Source: Colletes latitarsis
Taxonomy: Eukaryota > Arthropoda > Insecta > Hymenoptera > Colletidae
DNA: 64,000 bases
Direction of reading: 5' to 3'
NCBI RefSeq assembly: GCF_051014445.1
Contig: NC_135134.1
Coordinates: 5,919,672 to 5,983,671 of the forward strand
Below, one piece after another: positions 41,465 to 50,121 of this stretch. The notes beneath the pieces were generated by a model that was not told the DNA's origin, did no database searches, and saw nothing but the letters and a program-made list of their open reading frames with translations. Numbering within the stretch: the first letter of the stretch is position 1; every line of letters begins with the position of its first letter. Both the position numbers and the translations under genes were made by a program.

Positions 41465-44267
41465 TTTCGCATGTTTCACATACTTGTTGCACAGATCCTG
41501 GGTTTTTTCTGGTTTGAATCACGTGGTAATGTGGTACCACACTGAAACAGTCCATGAAACCCAGGCTCTGTAAATATTTTAAAGGATATCGCATGTTATG
41601 TCTAGGTTAGGTCTAGGATTTGCCCTCATCAGGCTCATTCTTTCGCATTCTTCACATACTTCTTGAACAGATCCTGGGATTTTTTCTGGTTTGGATCACT
41701 TAGTAATGTGGTGCCACACTAAAACAGTCGATTAAACCTGGTTTCGATCAATATTTTGGAGGATAACGCAAGTTATGTCTGGTATAGGTCTCGGATTTGC
41801 CCTCATCAGGCACATACTTTCGCGATTTCACATACTTATTGAACAGATCCTGGGCTTTTTTCCGGTTTGGATCACGTAGTAATGTGGTACAACACTAAAA
41901 CAGTCGATTAAACCTGGTTTCGATCAATATTTTTGAGGATAACGCATGTTAGGTCTGGGTTAGGTCTGGGATTTGGCCTTAACAGGGTCATACTTTCGCA
42001 TATTTCTCATGCTCGATAGCCAGATTCTGGGCTTTTTCTGGTTTGGATCACGTAGTACTGTGGTACCACACTGAGACAGTCCATTAAACCTGGTTTCGAT
42101 CAATGTTTTAGAGGATAACGCATGTTATGTCTAGGTTAGGTCTAGGATTTGCCCTCATCAGTTTCATACATTCGCGTTCTTCACATACTTCTTGAACAGA
42201 TCCTGGGCTTTTTCTGGATTGGATTACGTAGTAATGTGGTACCACACTGAAACAGTCAATTAAACCTGGTTTCCATCAATGTTTTAGAGGATAACGCAAT
42301 TTAGGTCTGGGATAGATCGGGGATTTGCCCTCATCCGGCTCATACTTTCGCATATTTCTCATACTTGTTGGCCAGATCCTGGGCTTTTTCTGGTTTGGAT
42401 CACGTAGTAATGTGGTACCACTCTGAAACAGTCGAATAAACCTGGGTTCGATCTATATTATAGATGATAACGCATGTTAGGTCTGGGTTAGGGCTAGGAT
42501 TTGCCCTCATCAGACCAATACTTTCGCATTCCTCACATACTTGTTGAACAGATCCTGGGTTATTTCTAGTTTGTATCACGTAGTAAATTGGTACCACCCC
42601 GAAACAGTCGATTAATCCTGGTCTCGAACAGTATTTTATTGGATAACGCATGTTAGGTCTGGGTGAGGCCTCGGATTTGCCCTCATCAGACTCATACTTT
42701 CGCATATTTGTCATACTTGTTGGCCAGATCCTTGGATTTCTCTGGATTGGATCACGTAGTAATGTGGTACCACACTGAAAGAGTTAATTAAACCTGGATA
42801 CGAACAATATTTTAGAGGATACACCATGTTAGATCTAGGTTAGGCCTGGGATTTGCCCTCATCAGACACAACTTTCGCGTGTTTCACACACTTGTTGAAC
42901 AGATCCTGGGTTTTTTCTGGTATGGATCACCTAGTAATGTGGTACCACACTGAAACAGTCCATTAAACCTGGTTTCGATCAATATTTTAGAGGATAACGC
43001 ATGTTATGTCTAGGTTAGGTCTAGGATTTGCCCTCATCAGTCTCATACTTTCGCATTCTTCACATACTTCTTGAACAGATCCTGGGTTTTTTCTGGTTTC
43101 GATTACGTAGTAATGTGGTACCACACCGAAGCAGACCATTAATCCTGGTTTCGATTATTATTTTAGAGGATAACACATGTTACGTCTAGGTTAGGCCTGG
43201 GATTTGCCCTCATCAGGGTCATATTTTCGCGTTTTTCACATACTTGTTGAACGGAACCAGGGTTCTTTCTGGTTTGCATCACGTAGTAATGTGGTACCAC
43301 ACTGAAACAGTAAATTAAACCTGGTTTCGATCAATATTTTAGAGGATAACGCAAGTTATGTCTGGGATAGGTCTGGGATTTGCCCTCATCAGGCACATAC
43401 TTTCGCGTTTTTCACATACTTGTTGAACAGATCCTGGGTTTATTCTGGTTTCGATTACGTAGTAATGTGGTACCACACTGAAGCAGACCATTAATCCTGG
43501 TTTCGATTATTATTTTAGAGGATAACACATGTTAGGTCTAGGTTATGTCTGGGATTTGCCCTCATCAGGGTCATACTTTCGAAGTTTTAACATACATGTT
43601 GACCAGATCGATGGTTTTTTCTGCTTTGGATCACGTAGCAAAGTGGTACCACACTGAAACATTCCATTAAACCTGGTTTCGATCAATATTTTAGAGGATT
43701 TCGCATGTTAGGTCTATGTTAGGTCTGGGATTTGCTCTCATCAGGCTCGTACTTTCGCATATTTCTCATACTTGATGGCCAGATCCTGGACTTTTTCTGG
43801 TTTGGATCACGTAGTAATGTGCTGCCACACTAAAACAGTCGATTAAACCTGGTTTCGATCAACATTTTAGAGGATCACGCAAGTTATGTCTGGGATAGGA
43901 CTAGGATTTGCCCTCGTCAGGCACATACTTTCGCTTATTTCTCATACTTCATGGCTAGATCCTGAGCTTTTTCTGGATTGGATCACGTAGTAATGTGGTA
44001 CCACACTGAAACGGTCAATTAAACCTGGTTTCGATCAATAATTTAGAGGATAACGCAAGTTAGGTCTGGGATAGGTCAGGGATTTGCCCTGATCAGGCTC
44101 GTACTTTCCCGTTTTTCACATACTTCTTGAACAGATCCTGGGTTTTTTCTGGTATGGATCACGTAGTAATGTGGTACCACACTGAAACCGTTCATTAAAC
44201 CTGGTTTCGATCAATATTTTAGAGGATAACGCATGCTATGTCTAGGTTAGGTCTAGGATTTGCCCTC

Positions 44268-44280
44268 ATCAGACCAATAC
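44268..44280 (+). other. Empty paralogous target site
   Basis: ATCAGACCAATAC followed directly by TTTCGCATTCCTCG. The surrounding sequence matches both flanks of the retrotransposon at a constant offset (46381 minus 44268 is 2,113 bp, twelve monomers plus one base). It shows what the target looked like before insertion. Confidence 0.8.
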
Positions 44281-46380
44281 TTTCGCATTCCTCGCATACT
44301 TGTTGAACAGATCCTGGGTTATTTCTAGTTTGTATCACGTAGTAAATTGGTACCACCCTGAAACAGTCGATTAATCCTGGTCTCGTACATTATTTTACTG
44401 GATAACGCATGTTAGGTCTAGGTGAGGCCTCGGATTTGCCCTCATCAGACTCATACTTTCGCATATTTGTCATACTTATTGGCCAGATCCTTGGACTTTT
44501 CTGGATTGGATCACGTAGTAATGTGGTACCACACTGAAGCAGTTAATTAAACCTGGATACGAACAATATTTTAGAGGATACACCATGTTAGATCTAGGTT
44601 AGGCCTGGGATTTGCCCTCATCAGGGTCATATTTTCGCGTTTTTCACATACTTGTTGAACAGATCCAGGGTTTTTTCTGGTTTGCATCACGTAGTAATGT
44701 GGTACCACACTGAAACAGTCAATTAAACCTGGTTTCGATCAATATTTTAGAGGATAACGCAAGTTATGTCTGGGATAGGTCTGGGATTTGCCCTCATCAG
44801 ACTCATTCTTTCGCATTCTTCACATACTTCTTGAACAGATCCTGGGATTTTTTCTGGTTTGGATCACGTAGTAATGTGGTACCACACTAAAACAGTCGAT
44901 TAAACCTGGTTTCGATCAATATTTTTGAGGATAACGCATGTTAGGTCTGGGTTAGGTCTGGGATTTGGCCTTATCAGGGTCATACTTTCCCATATTTCTC
45001 ATGCTTGATGGCCAGATTCTGGGCTTTTTCTGGTTTGGATCACGTAGTACTGTGGTACCACACTGAAACAGTCCATTTAACCTGGTTTCCATCAATATTT
45101 TAGAGGATAACGCAAATTATGTCTGGGATAGGTCTGGGATTTGCCCTCATCAGGCACATACTTTCGCGTTTTTCACATACTTGTTGAACAGATCCTGGGT
45201 TTTTTCTGGTATGGATCACGTAGTAATGTGGTACCACACTGAGACATTCGATTAAACCCGGTTTCGATCCACGTTTTAGAGGATAACGCAAGTTAGGTCT
45301 GGGATAGGTCGGGGATTTGCCCTCATCCGTCTCATACTTTCGCGTTTTTCACAAACTTGTTGAACAAATCCTCGGTTTTTTCTGGTGTGGATCACATAGT
45401 AATGTGATACCACACTGAAACAGTCCATTAAACCTGGATTCCATCAATATTTTAGAGGATTTCGCATGTTAGGTCTAGATTAGGCCTGGGATTTGCTCTC
45501 ACCAGGCTCGTACTTTCGCTTATTTCACATACTTCATGGCCAGATCCTGGGCTGTTTCTGGTTTGGATCACGTAGTAATGTGGTACCACACTAAAACAGT
45601 CGATTAAACCTGGTTTCGAACAATATTTTAGAGGATAACGCATGTTAGGACTGGATTAGGTCTAGGATTTGCCCTCGTCAGTCTCATACTTTCGCTTATT
45701 TCTCATACTTCATGGCCAGATCCTGGGCTGTTTCTGCTTTGGATCACGTAGCAAAGTGGTACCACACTGAAACAGTCCATTAAACCTGGTTTCGATGAAT
45801 ATTTTAGAGAATAACTCATGTTAGGTCTATGTTAGGTCTGGGATTTGCTCTCATCAGGCTCGTACTTTCGCATATTTCTCATACTTGATGGCCAGATCCT
45901 GGGCTTTTTCTGGTTTGGATCACGTAGTAATGTGCTGCCACACTAAAACAGTCGATTAAACCTGGTTTCGATCAACATTTTAGAGGATAACGCAAGTTAT
46001 GTCTGGGATAGGACTAGGATTTGCCCTCGTCAGGCACATACTTTCGCTTATTTCTCATACTTCATGGCTAGATCCTGAGCTTTTTCTGGATTGGATCACG
46101 TAGTAATGTGGTACCACACTGAAACGGTCAATTAAACCTGGTTTCGATCAATAATTTAGAGGATAACGCAAGTTAGGTCTGGGATAGGTCAGGGATCTGC
46201 CCTGATCAGGCTCGTACTTTCCCGTTTCTCACATACTTCTTGAACAGATCCTGGGTTTTTTCTGGTATGGATCACGTAGCAATGTGGTACCGCACCGAAA
46301 CAGTCCATTAAACCTGGTTTCGATCAATATTATAGAGGATAACGCATGTTATGTCTAGGTTAGGTCTAGGATTTGCCCTC

Positions 46381-46393
46381 ATCAGACCAATAC
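46381..46393 (+). repeat. Target-site duplication, copy at the 3' end of the element
   Basis: ATCAGACCAATAC directly precedes the poly(T) and is repeated exactly at 52382-52394. With the adjacent TTT, shared with the tail, the duplication may be 16 bp. R1-clade elements typically give duplications of about this size. The plus-strand nick after ...AATAC(TTT) would supply a T-ending primer able to pair with the poly(A). Confidence 0.93.
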
Positions 46394-46420
46394 TTTTTTT
46401 TTTTTTTTTTTTTTTTTTTT
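46394..46420 (-). other. Poly(A) tail of the retrotransposon
   Basis: 27 consecutive T on the plus strand are the element's 3' poly(A). No interruption is seen, consistent with a recent insertion. The three T's following the duplicated target on the other side are indistinguishable from tail bases here. Confidence 0.95.
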
Positions 46421-46446
46421 GTCGTGGGGAAAATCTTCGAAAGACT

Positions 46447-46478
46447 CCCTCCCACCTGCTTGGGGAGAGGTGGGAGGG
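46447..46478 (-). other. 3' UTR hairpin 1 (nearest the poly(A))
   Basis: CCCTCCCACCT at 46447-46457 pairs perfectly with AGGTGGGAGGG at 46468-46478: an 11-bp stem with a 10-nt loop, 26 nt from the poly(A). As the last structure before the tail it is the best candidate for direct recognition by the reverse transcriptase. Confidence 0.6.
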
Positions 46479-46562
46479 GTGTGTGGGATTCCCCGCGCCC
46501 GTACAACGACAGGCGCCGGACCTATCCACTAAAAACCCCACGGTGACCCTTCGGCACGCTTT

Positions 46563-46608
46563 GGGAGGATACCGGGAATCGCTCGAAGCATTCTTCCGGT
46601 ATCCTCCC
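46563..46608 (-). other. 3' UTR hairpin 2
   Basis: GGGAGGATACCGG (46563-46575) and CCGGTATCCTCCC (46596-46608) form a perfect 13-bp stem. Beyond a 2-nt bulge, GAAT/ATTC extends it. This is the longest perfect stem in the element. Confidence 0.65.
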
Positions 46609-46634
46609 CGTGCCCGCGCTTTCGCGCCCATCCC

Positions 46635-46659
46635 CTGGGGGGACAATCGGTCCCCCCAG
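46635..46659 (-). other. 3' UTR hairpin 3
   Basis: CTGGGGGGAC (46635-46644) and GTCCCCCCAG (46650-46659) form a perfect 10-bp stem with a 5-nt loop. Confidence 0.6.
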
Positions 46660-46674
46660 TAGACACACTGCCTC

Positions 46675-46711
46675 ATAGCGGCGGGACGGGGCCACTCCAT
46701 CCCGCCGCTAT
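46675..46711 (-). other. 3' UTR hairpin 4
   Basis: ATAGCGGCGGGA (46675-46686) and TCCCGCCGCTAT (46700-46711) form a perfect 12-bp stem with a 13-nt loop. Confidence 0.6.
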
Positions 46712-46837
46712 CCGTCCCGGGGCCGCGTTTAGTGGCGGCTGCGAGCCCCAACTCGCAACCGCCCGCGACCCCGTTTCCACCCCTCGGCGGCCGGGCGTTC
46801 ATGGCCGCACCAGACCGCCGAGGGTGCCTCCCCTTGC

Positions 46838-46882
46838 GTCGGACCGGTAGGGGGAGGCAGTCCTACCCCCAACCGGTCCGAC
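46838..46882 (-). other. 3' UTR hairpin 5
   Basis: GTCGGACCGGT (46838-46848) and ACCGGTCCGAC (46872-46882) form a perfect 11-bp stem. A GGGGG/CCCCC pairing inside continues it with mismatches. Confidence 0.6.
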
Positions 46883-46892
46883 CCGGCGCCGC

Positions 46893-46930
46893 CTGGCGGG
46901 AGGAGGGTCCCCTCAGGACCCCCCTCCCAG
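46893..46930 (-). other. 3' UTR hairpin 6, next to the ORF2 stop
   Basis: GGGTCC and GGACCC pair around the loop CCTCA. The stem continues outward with CTGG.GGGAGG against CCTCCCAG, interrupted by two small bulges. It begins seven bases past the ORF2 stop codon. Confidence 0.5.
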
Positions 46931-46936
46931 CCTAGG

Positions 46937-49900
46937 TCATCCGCCACGCCGAGGCGGCCGCCCGCGACGCCTCGCGACCGGGCGACGACCTCGGGCCACC
47001 GCACGAGCGCGAGCTTCGGCGCGCCGCTGAAGCTCGCGCTCCCTCCCCGCGGCCTCCTTCTGCAACATTACGTTCTCGCAGAAGGAGGCCACGGCCCTCC
47101 ACTTCTCCTCGCTGCCGAGCATGGCGCGCACCACGCCCGGCAGCGAGACATCCCGCCCGACGACGCCGACCAGGACACGGCGCTCCCCCTCCCACGCGGG
47201 GCATACCTCCAGGGTATGATCCGCCGTGTCCTGCTCAGCGTCGCAGTGGCAGCAACGCGCCGTCGGCTCCTTCCCTATCCGGCACAGGTATCTTCCGAAG
47301 CTGCCATGCCCGGAAAATACCTGTGCCAGCCGGTAGGTGAGGCTGCCATGGCCTCTGTCCAGCCACTCCTTCAGGAGTGGCCGAACAGCCCCGACAGTCC
47401 GGTGCCCCGCGGTTGGCAGAGCCAGCCGCTCCTGCCACGCGAGCAACACGGACTGTCGGGCCTGGCGCTTCAAATCGCCCCAAGCAGGTTCCTGCCCGCC
47501 CGGGTCCGCCCCCACCCCCGCGCGACGGTCGACGCGGTGCCGGTACATCACCGCGTGCGACCGCGCGAGCAGGTCCATGGGCGGCATCCCCGCTGGAACC
47601 GTCGCCGCCTCATGTGACATGGTCCGATACCCGCGGACGACCCTGAGCGCCATGCGCCTCTGCACCCGACGCAGCATAGTCATGCTGCGCCGGGAGGCAG
47701 CCAGGTCGTTCGCCCAGACGGGGGCCCCGTATAGGGCCACCGACTGGACCATTGCCACATAGAGGCGACGAACTCGGCCCGCCGGGCCCCCCAGGTTGGG
47801 CAGGATCCGGCCCAGAGCCGCAACCATCCTTTCCAACCGGGGGACCAGGCAGCGGAAATGCTTCTCGAAACGCCAGTGGCTATCGAGGATCAGCCCCAGA
47901 TACCTGATCTGGGGCTTCACCTCGATGTCAGCCCCACCCACCCGAATCAGAGGGGGTGGCGGATCCTGCCGAGGTGAATGAAACGCAATCACCTCGGTCT
48001 TATGGACCGCCACCGTCATCCCCATCCCCCTGATCCGGTCGACGACGCGTTGCGACCCCTCCTCCGCGCGACGCATGGCCCTCCCCCAGTGCGCCCCGAC
48101 GGCCAGCACCAGTGTGTCATCCGCATAACACACCGTGCTGACGCCGTCGGGGAGGCCGGCCCGCAACACCGAGTCGTACGCGATGTTCCACAGGAGTGGC
48201 CCGAGGACCGACCCCTGCGGAACACCGCAGTACACTTCCCTCCGCATATCACCATCCCGGCCCGGATACTCGATCCACCTGCCGCGGAGATAATCCCCGA
48301 CGACCGCCCTGAGGCAAGGGGGGACTCGATGATATTCGAGCCCCCTCCTTATCTCTTCCCAGGGGAGGGTGTTAAAGGCATTGGCAATATCCAAGGATAT
48401 TGCCAATGCCACCCCTCCCCGGGAGACGGCCGCCTCCGAGAGGGCCCTCACACGACTTATCGCGTCGATAGTCGATCGGCCCCCCCGGAAACCGAACTGG
48501 CAGTCGGCCAGACCGGGATCACCCCGCGACAGGTGCTCGACGAGGCGGGCAGCAATCACACGCTCGAAGAGCTTGCCCACCTCGTCGAGGAGACAAATGG
48601 GCCGGTATGCGGAGGGAGACTCCGCGGGCCGACCCTCCTTCCGGAGGAGGACCATCCTCGCCACCTTCCAACTGGGGGGGAATCGCCCGTCCCTCAGGCA
48701 GCGGTCGAACAACCGCCTGAGGTCGGCCCCAAGGACGCCCTGGGTCAAGACCCAAACCCGGCCGGGCACACCATCCGGACCCGGGGCCGTGTTACGAACC
48801 CCGAGCCGTCTGATGGCCGCTGCCAGCTCCTCCTGCGTGACCCCCAGCTCGGCCGTCCACTCCACTGGGACAGCCGCCGCCGCCGGAGGACGCGGTCCCC
48901 TCTCCCCAATTGGGAAGAGTGTATTGACCACGTCCTCCAGCAGCCGGGGGTCAAGACCCTCGGTGACGGGGGGCGCCCACGGGCGGAGCTTATTCAGCAC
49001 CACCTTATATGGGCGCCCCCATGGATCGTCATCAAGGGTCTGGAGGAGCTCCTTCCATGCCTGGGTCTTGGCCCGTTTGATGGCGACCTGCAGAGCAACC
49101 CGCGCCACGCGGTATGCTCCATACAGGTCATCAGCTGCCCTCGCTCGCGCCACGCCGTCGCCTGTACGTTGACGACGGCGCGCGCGGGTGTACTGGCGTC
49201 GGGCGCGGACAGTCGCGACTCGCAACTCCGCGATCGCGTCCGACCACCAGTACACCGCCCGGCGAGGAGAAGCCCGCCCGACCCGAGGCATCGCCGCGTC
49301 GCAAATACCCGCGACAAATGCCCCGAGCCGGGCGACCTCCTCCTCTATGCTCGGCAACTCGGCCGCTCCCTGCGGCCAAGTTGCAGCGAGGGCAGCTGCC
49401 ATCAGGGCGTCCTTGTCCAGGCGCCGAAGCGCCCAGCGGCGTGGTGGGGTGCCACGCAGGCGGCCGTGTCGGGATGCACTCGCGGCGGCAGAGACCTCCA
49501 TCCGGATGTACCGGTGATCGGAGAGTGTCTCTGCCCCCGCGACCACGTGCCAACCCGACACCATGCGCACGGCGTTGGGGGTCGCGAATCCAACATCCAC
49601 GATGGACCCCCCATATCGCCGCACGCATGTGTGCTCCGACCCCCGGTTCAATACCCGGAGGTCGAGCCCCGCCGCCCAATCGCCCAGGATCCCGCCGCGA
49701 ACGGAGGTCCTGGGGGATCCCCAAGCCACCGACTTGGCATTAAAATCCCCCAGGACCAGCACCGGCCGGGCCGCGTAGCGCTGCACGCATGCCGCGACCT
49801 CGGCCAAGTACAGCTCGAACGCATCGTGACCGCTACGGGGCGAAATGTAGCACCCCACCACAGCGACTCCCCCCCAGTCCACGGCGACGAATCCCCGACC

Positions 49901-50119
49901 ACGCTCCAACAAGGAGAACGGTGGGGACCCGTCGCCCCCTCCCCATACCGTCGCCACCAAGCCGTCCGCGTCGCCCACCCAATGAGGGTGATCAGGGACG
50001 CGGTACGGCTCGGCGGCGACCGCCAGGCCAACCCCCCACTCCGCGAGGACTTGGGACATCAAGTCCTGTGCCGCGCGGCAGTGGTTGAGGTTGGCCTGGA
50101 GGAGGAGGCGGGGCGGCAT
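46937..50119 (-). CDS. Retrotransposon ORF2 polyprotein: APE endonuclease, reverse transcriptase, CCHC finger; 1,060 aa
   Basis: Enzyme of target-primed reverse transcription: it nicks the target DNA, then copies element RNA from the exposed 3' end. Endonuclease, about 1-210: N10/N12 in QANLNH, E37 in AEPY, Y91, D125/N127 in GDFNAK, D175, and D201/H202 in SDHRYI; all expected APE-type catalytic positions are present. Reverse transcriptase, about 430-760: AYRPICLLDEVGKLFER at 504-520, D577 in SLDIANAF, GVPQGSVLGPLLW at 632-644, and YADD at 665-668 (bases 48116-48127). C-terminal finger C956-C959-H968-C973 (CX2CX8HX4C) is typical of the clade. An Arg-rich tail ends with an AT-hook-like RGRP at 1052-1055. 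No RNase H is seen. Translation probably depends on the TAATG coupling with ORF1. Stop TGA at 46937-46939. Appears fully intact. Confidence 0.95.
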   Translation of the reverse strand: MPPRLLLQANLNHCRAAQDLMSQVLAEWGVGLAVAAEPYRVPDHPHWVGDADGLVATVWGGGDGSPPFSLLERGRGFVAVDWGGVAVVGCYISPRSGHDAFELYLAEVAACVQRYAARPVLVLGDFNAKSVAWGSPRTSVRGGILGDWAAGLDLRVLNRGSEHTCVRRYGGSIVDVGFATPNAVRMVSGWHVVAGAETLSDHRYIRMEVSAAASASRHGRLRGTPPRRWALRRLDKDALMAAALAATWPQGAAELPSIEEEVARLGAFVAGICDAAMPRVGRASPRRAVYWWSDAIAELRVATVRARRQYTRARRRQRTGDGVARARAADDLYGAYRVARVALQVAIKRAKTQAWKELLQTLDDDPWGRPYKVVLNKLRPWAPPVTEGLDPRLLEDVVNTLFPIGERGPRPPAAAAVPVEWTAELGVTQEELAAAIRRLGVRNTAPGPDGVPGRVWVLTQGVLGADLRRLFDRCLRDGRFPPSWKVARMVLLRKEGRPAESPSAYRPICLLDEVGKLFERVIAARLVEHLSRGDPGLADCQFGFRGGRSTIDAISRVRALSEAAVSRGGVALAISLDIANAFNTLPWEEIRRGLEYHRVPPCLRAVVGDYLRGRWIEYPGRDGDMRREVYCGVPQGSVLGPLLWNIAYDSVLRAGLPDGVSTVCYADDTLVLAVGAHWGRAMRRAEEGSQRVVDRIRGMGMTVAVHKTEVIAFHSPRQDPPPPLIRVGGADIEVKPQIRYLGLILDSHWRFEKHFRCLVPRLERMVAALGRILPNLGGPAGRVRRLYVAMVQSVALYGAPVWANDLAASRRSMTMLRRVQRRMALRVVRGYRTMSHEAATVPAGMPPMDLLARSHAVMYRHRVDRRAGVGADPGGQEPAWGDLKRQARQSVLLAWQERLALPTAGHRTVGAVRPLLKEWLDRGHGSLTYRLAQVFSGHGSFGRYLCRIGKEPTARCCHCDAEQDTADHTLEVCPAWEGERRVLVGVVGRDVSLPGVVRAMLGSEEKWRAVASFCENVMLQKEAAGRERELQRRAEARARAVARGRRPVARRRGRPPRRGG
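50046..50067 (-). other. Hairpin downstream of the ORF2 start
   Basis: AGGACTTG and CAAGTCCT form a perfect 8-bp stem around a 6-nt loop. The self-complementary TGCCGCGCGGCA at 50070-50081 lies next to it. By analogy with SART1 this structure may assist reinitiation at the TAATG site. That role is inferred from position only. Confidence 0.4.
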
Positions 50120-50121
50120 TA
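50117..50121 (-). promoter_or_regulatory. TAATG stop-start coupling site between ORF1 and ORF2
   Basis: The ORF1 stop TAA (50121-50119) and the ORF2 start ATG (50119-50117) share one base. In the R1-clade element SART1 of Bombyx a UAAUG at the same place is known to drive termination-reinitiation of ORF2, helped by downstream RNA structure. Here a perfect hairpin lies about 52-73 nt downstream (50067-50046). The site is embedded in the 12-bp palindrome CATTAATTAATG at 50117-50128. Confidence 0.8.

Larger units (their letters stand above)
1..46393. repeat. 176-bp satellite array, left arm
   Basis: Head-to-tail tandem repeat of period 176 bp. The GGTACC-centred motif starts at 65, 241, 417, 593 (mutated) and 769, exactly 176 apart, and continues to the retrotransposon, giving about 264 monomers. 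Each monomer carries, in order: ATTTGCCCTCATCAG, ATACTTTCGCAT, a CACATACTTGTTGAACAG or CATACTTGTTGGCCAG block, a CTGGG-T-rich stretch ending TCTGG, GGATCACGTAGTAATG, the palindrome TGTGGTACCACA, AATTAAACCTGGTTTCGAT, CAATATTTTAGAGGATAACG and a TTAGG-like tract. Variants differ by substitutions and rare 1-bp indels and are shuffled, as expected from unequal exchange and conversion. No host gene is visible. A centromeric or subtelomeric position is possible but not shown by the sequence. Confidence 0.98.
43620..46393. repeat. 2,113-bp (12-monomer) offset duplication bearing the target site
   Basis: Bases 43620-44280 match 45733-46393 at a constant offset of 2,113 bp, sharing the rare GTGCTGCCACAC variant. 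The right-hand copy is interrupted by the retrotransposon; the left-hand copy preserves the empty site. Confidence 0.7.
46421..46936 (-). other. Retrotransposon 3' UTR
   Basis: A 516-bp non-coding region lies between the ORF2 stop and the poly(A). It is very GC-rich and contains at least six strong inverted repeats, listed separately, which would fold the RNA 3' end into a row of stem-loops. In R1-clade elements the 3' UTR is what the reverse transcriptase recognises to start copying, so this is the likely binding region (family knowledge; not testable here). Confidence 0.8.

Noticed and set aside
402..46300. Dozens of 60-104 aa reading frames on both strands of the satellite, many starting MRYPLKY or MTNMRKYE
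   Set aside because: They repeat with the monomer, occur on both strands in overlapping positions, match no family I know, and change frame each unit because 176 is not a multiple of three. They are by-products of a repeat with few stops.
1..46393. CRISPR-like array
   Set aside because: Repeats are 176 bp and contiguous with no unique spacers, and no cas genes are present.
46394..46420. Poly(T) as a Pol III terminator or microsatellite
   Set aside because: Explained by the poly(A) of the minus-strand LINE, flanked by the target duplication.
46308..46802. 164-aa minus-strand frame running through the poly(A) into satellite
   Set aside because: Contains a lysine run coded by the poly(A) and joins 3' UTR to satellite; not a gene.
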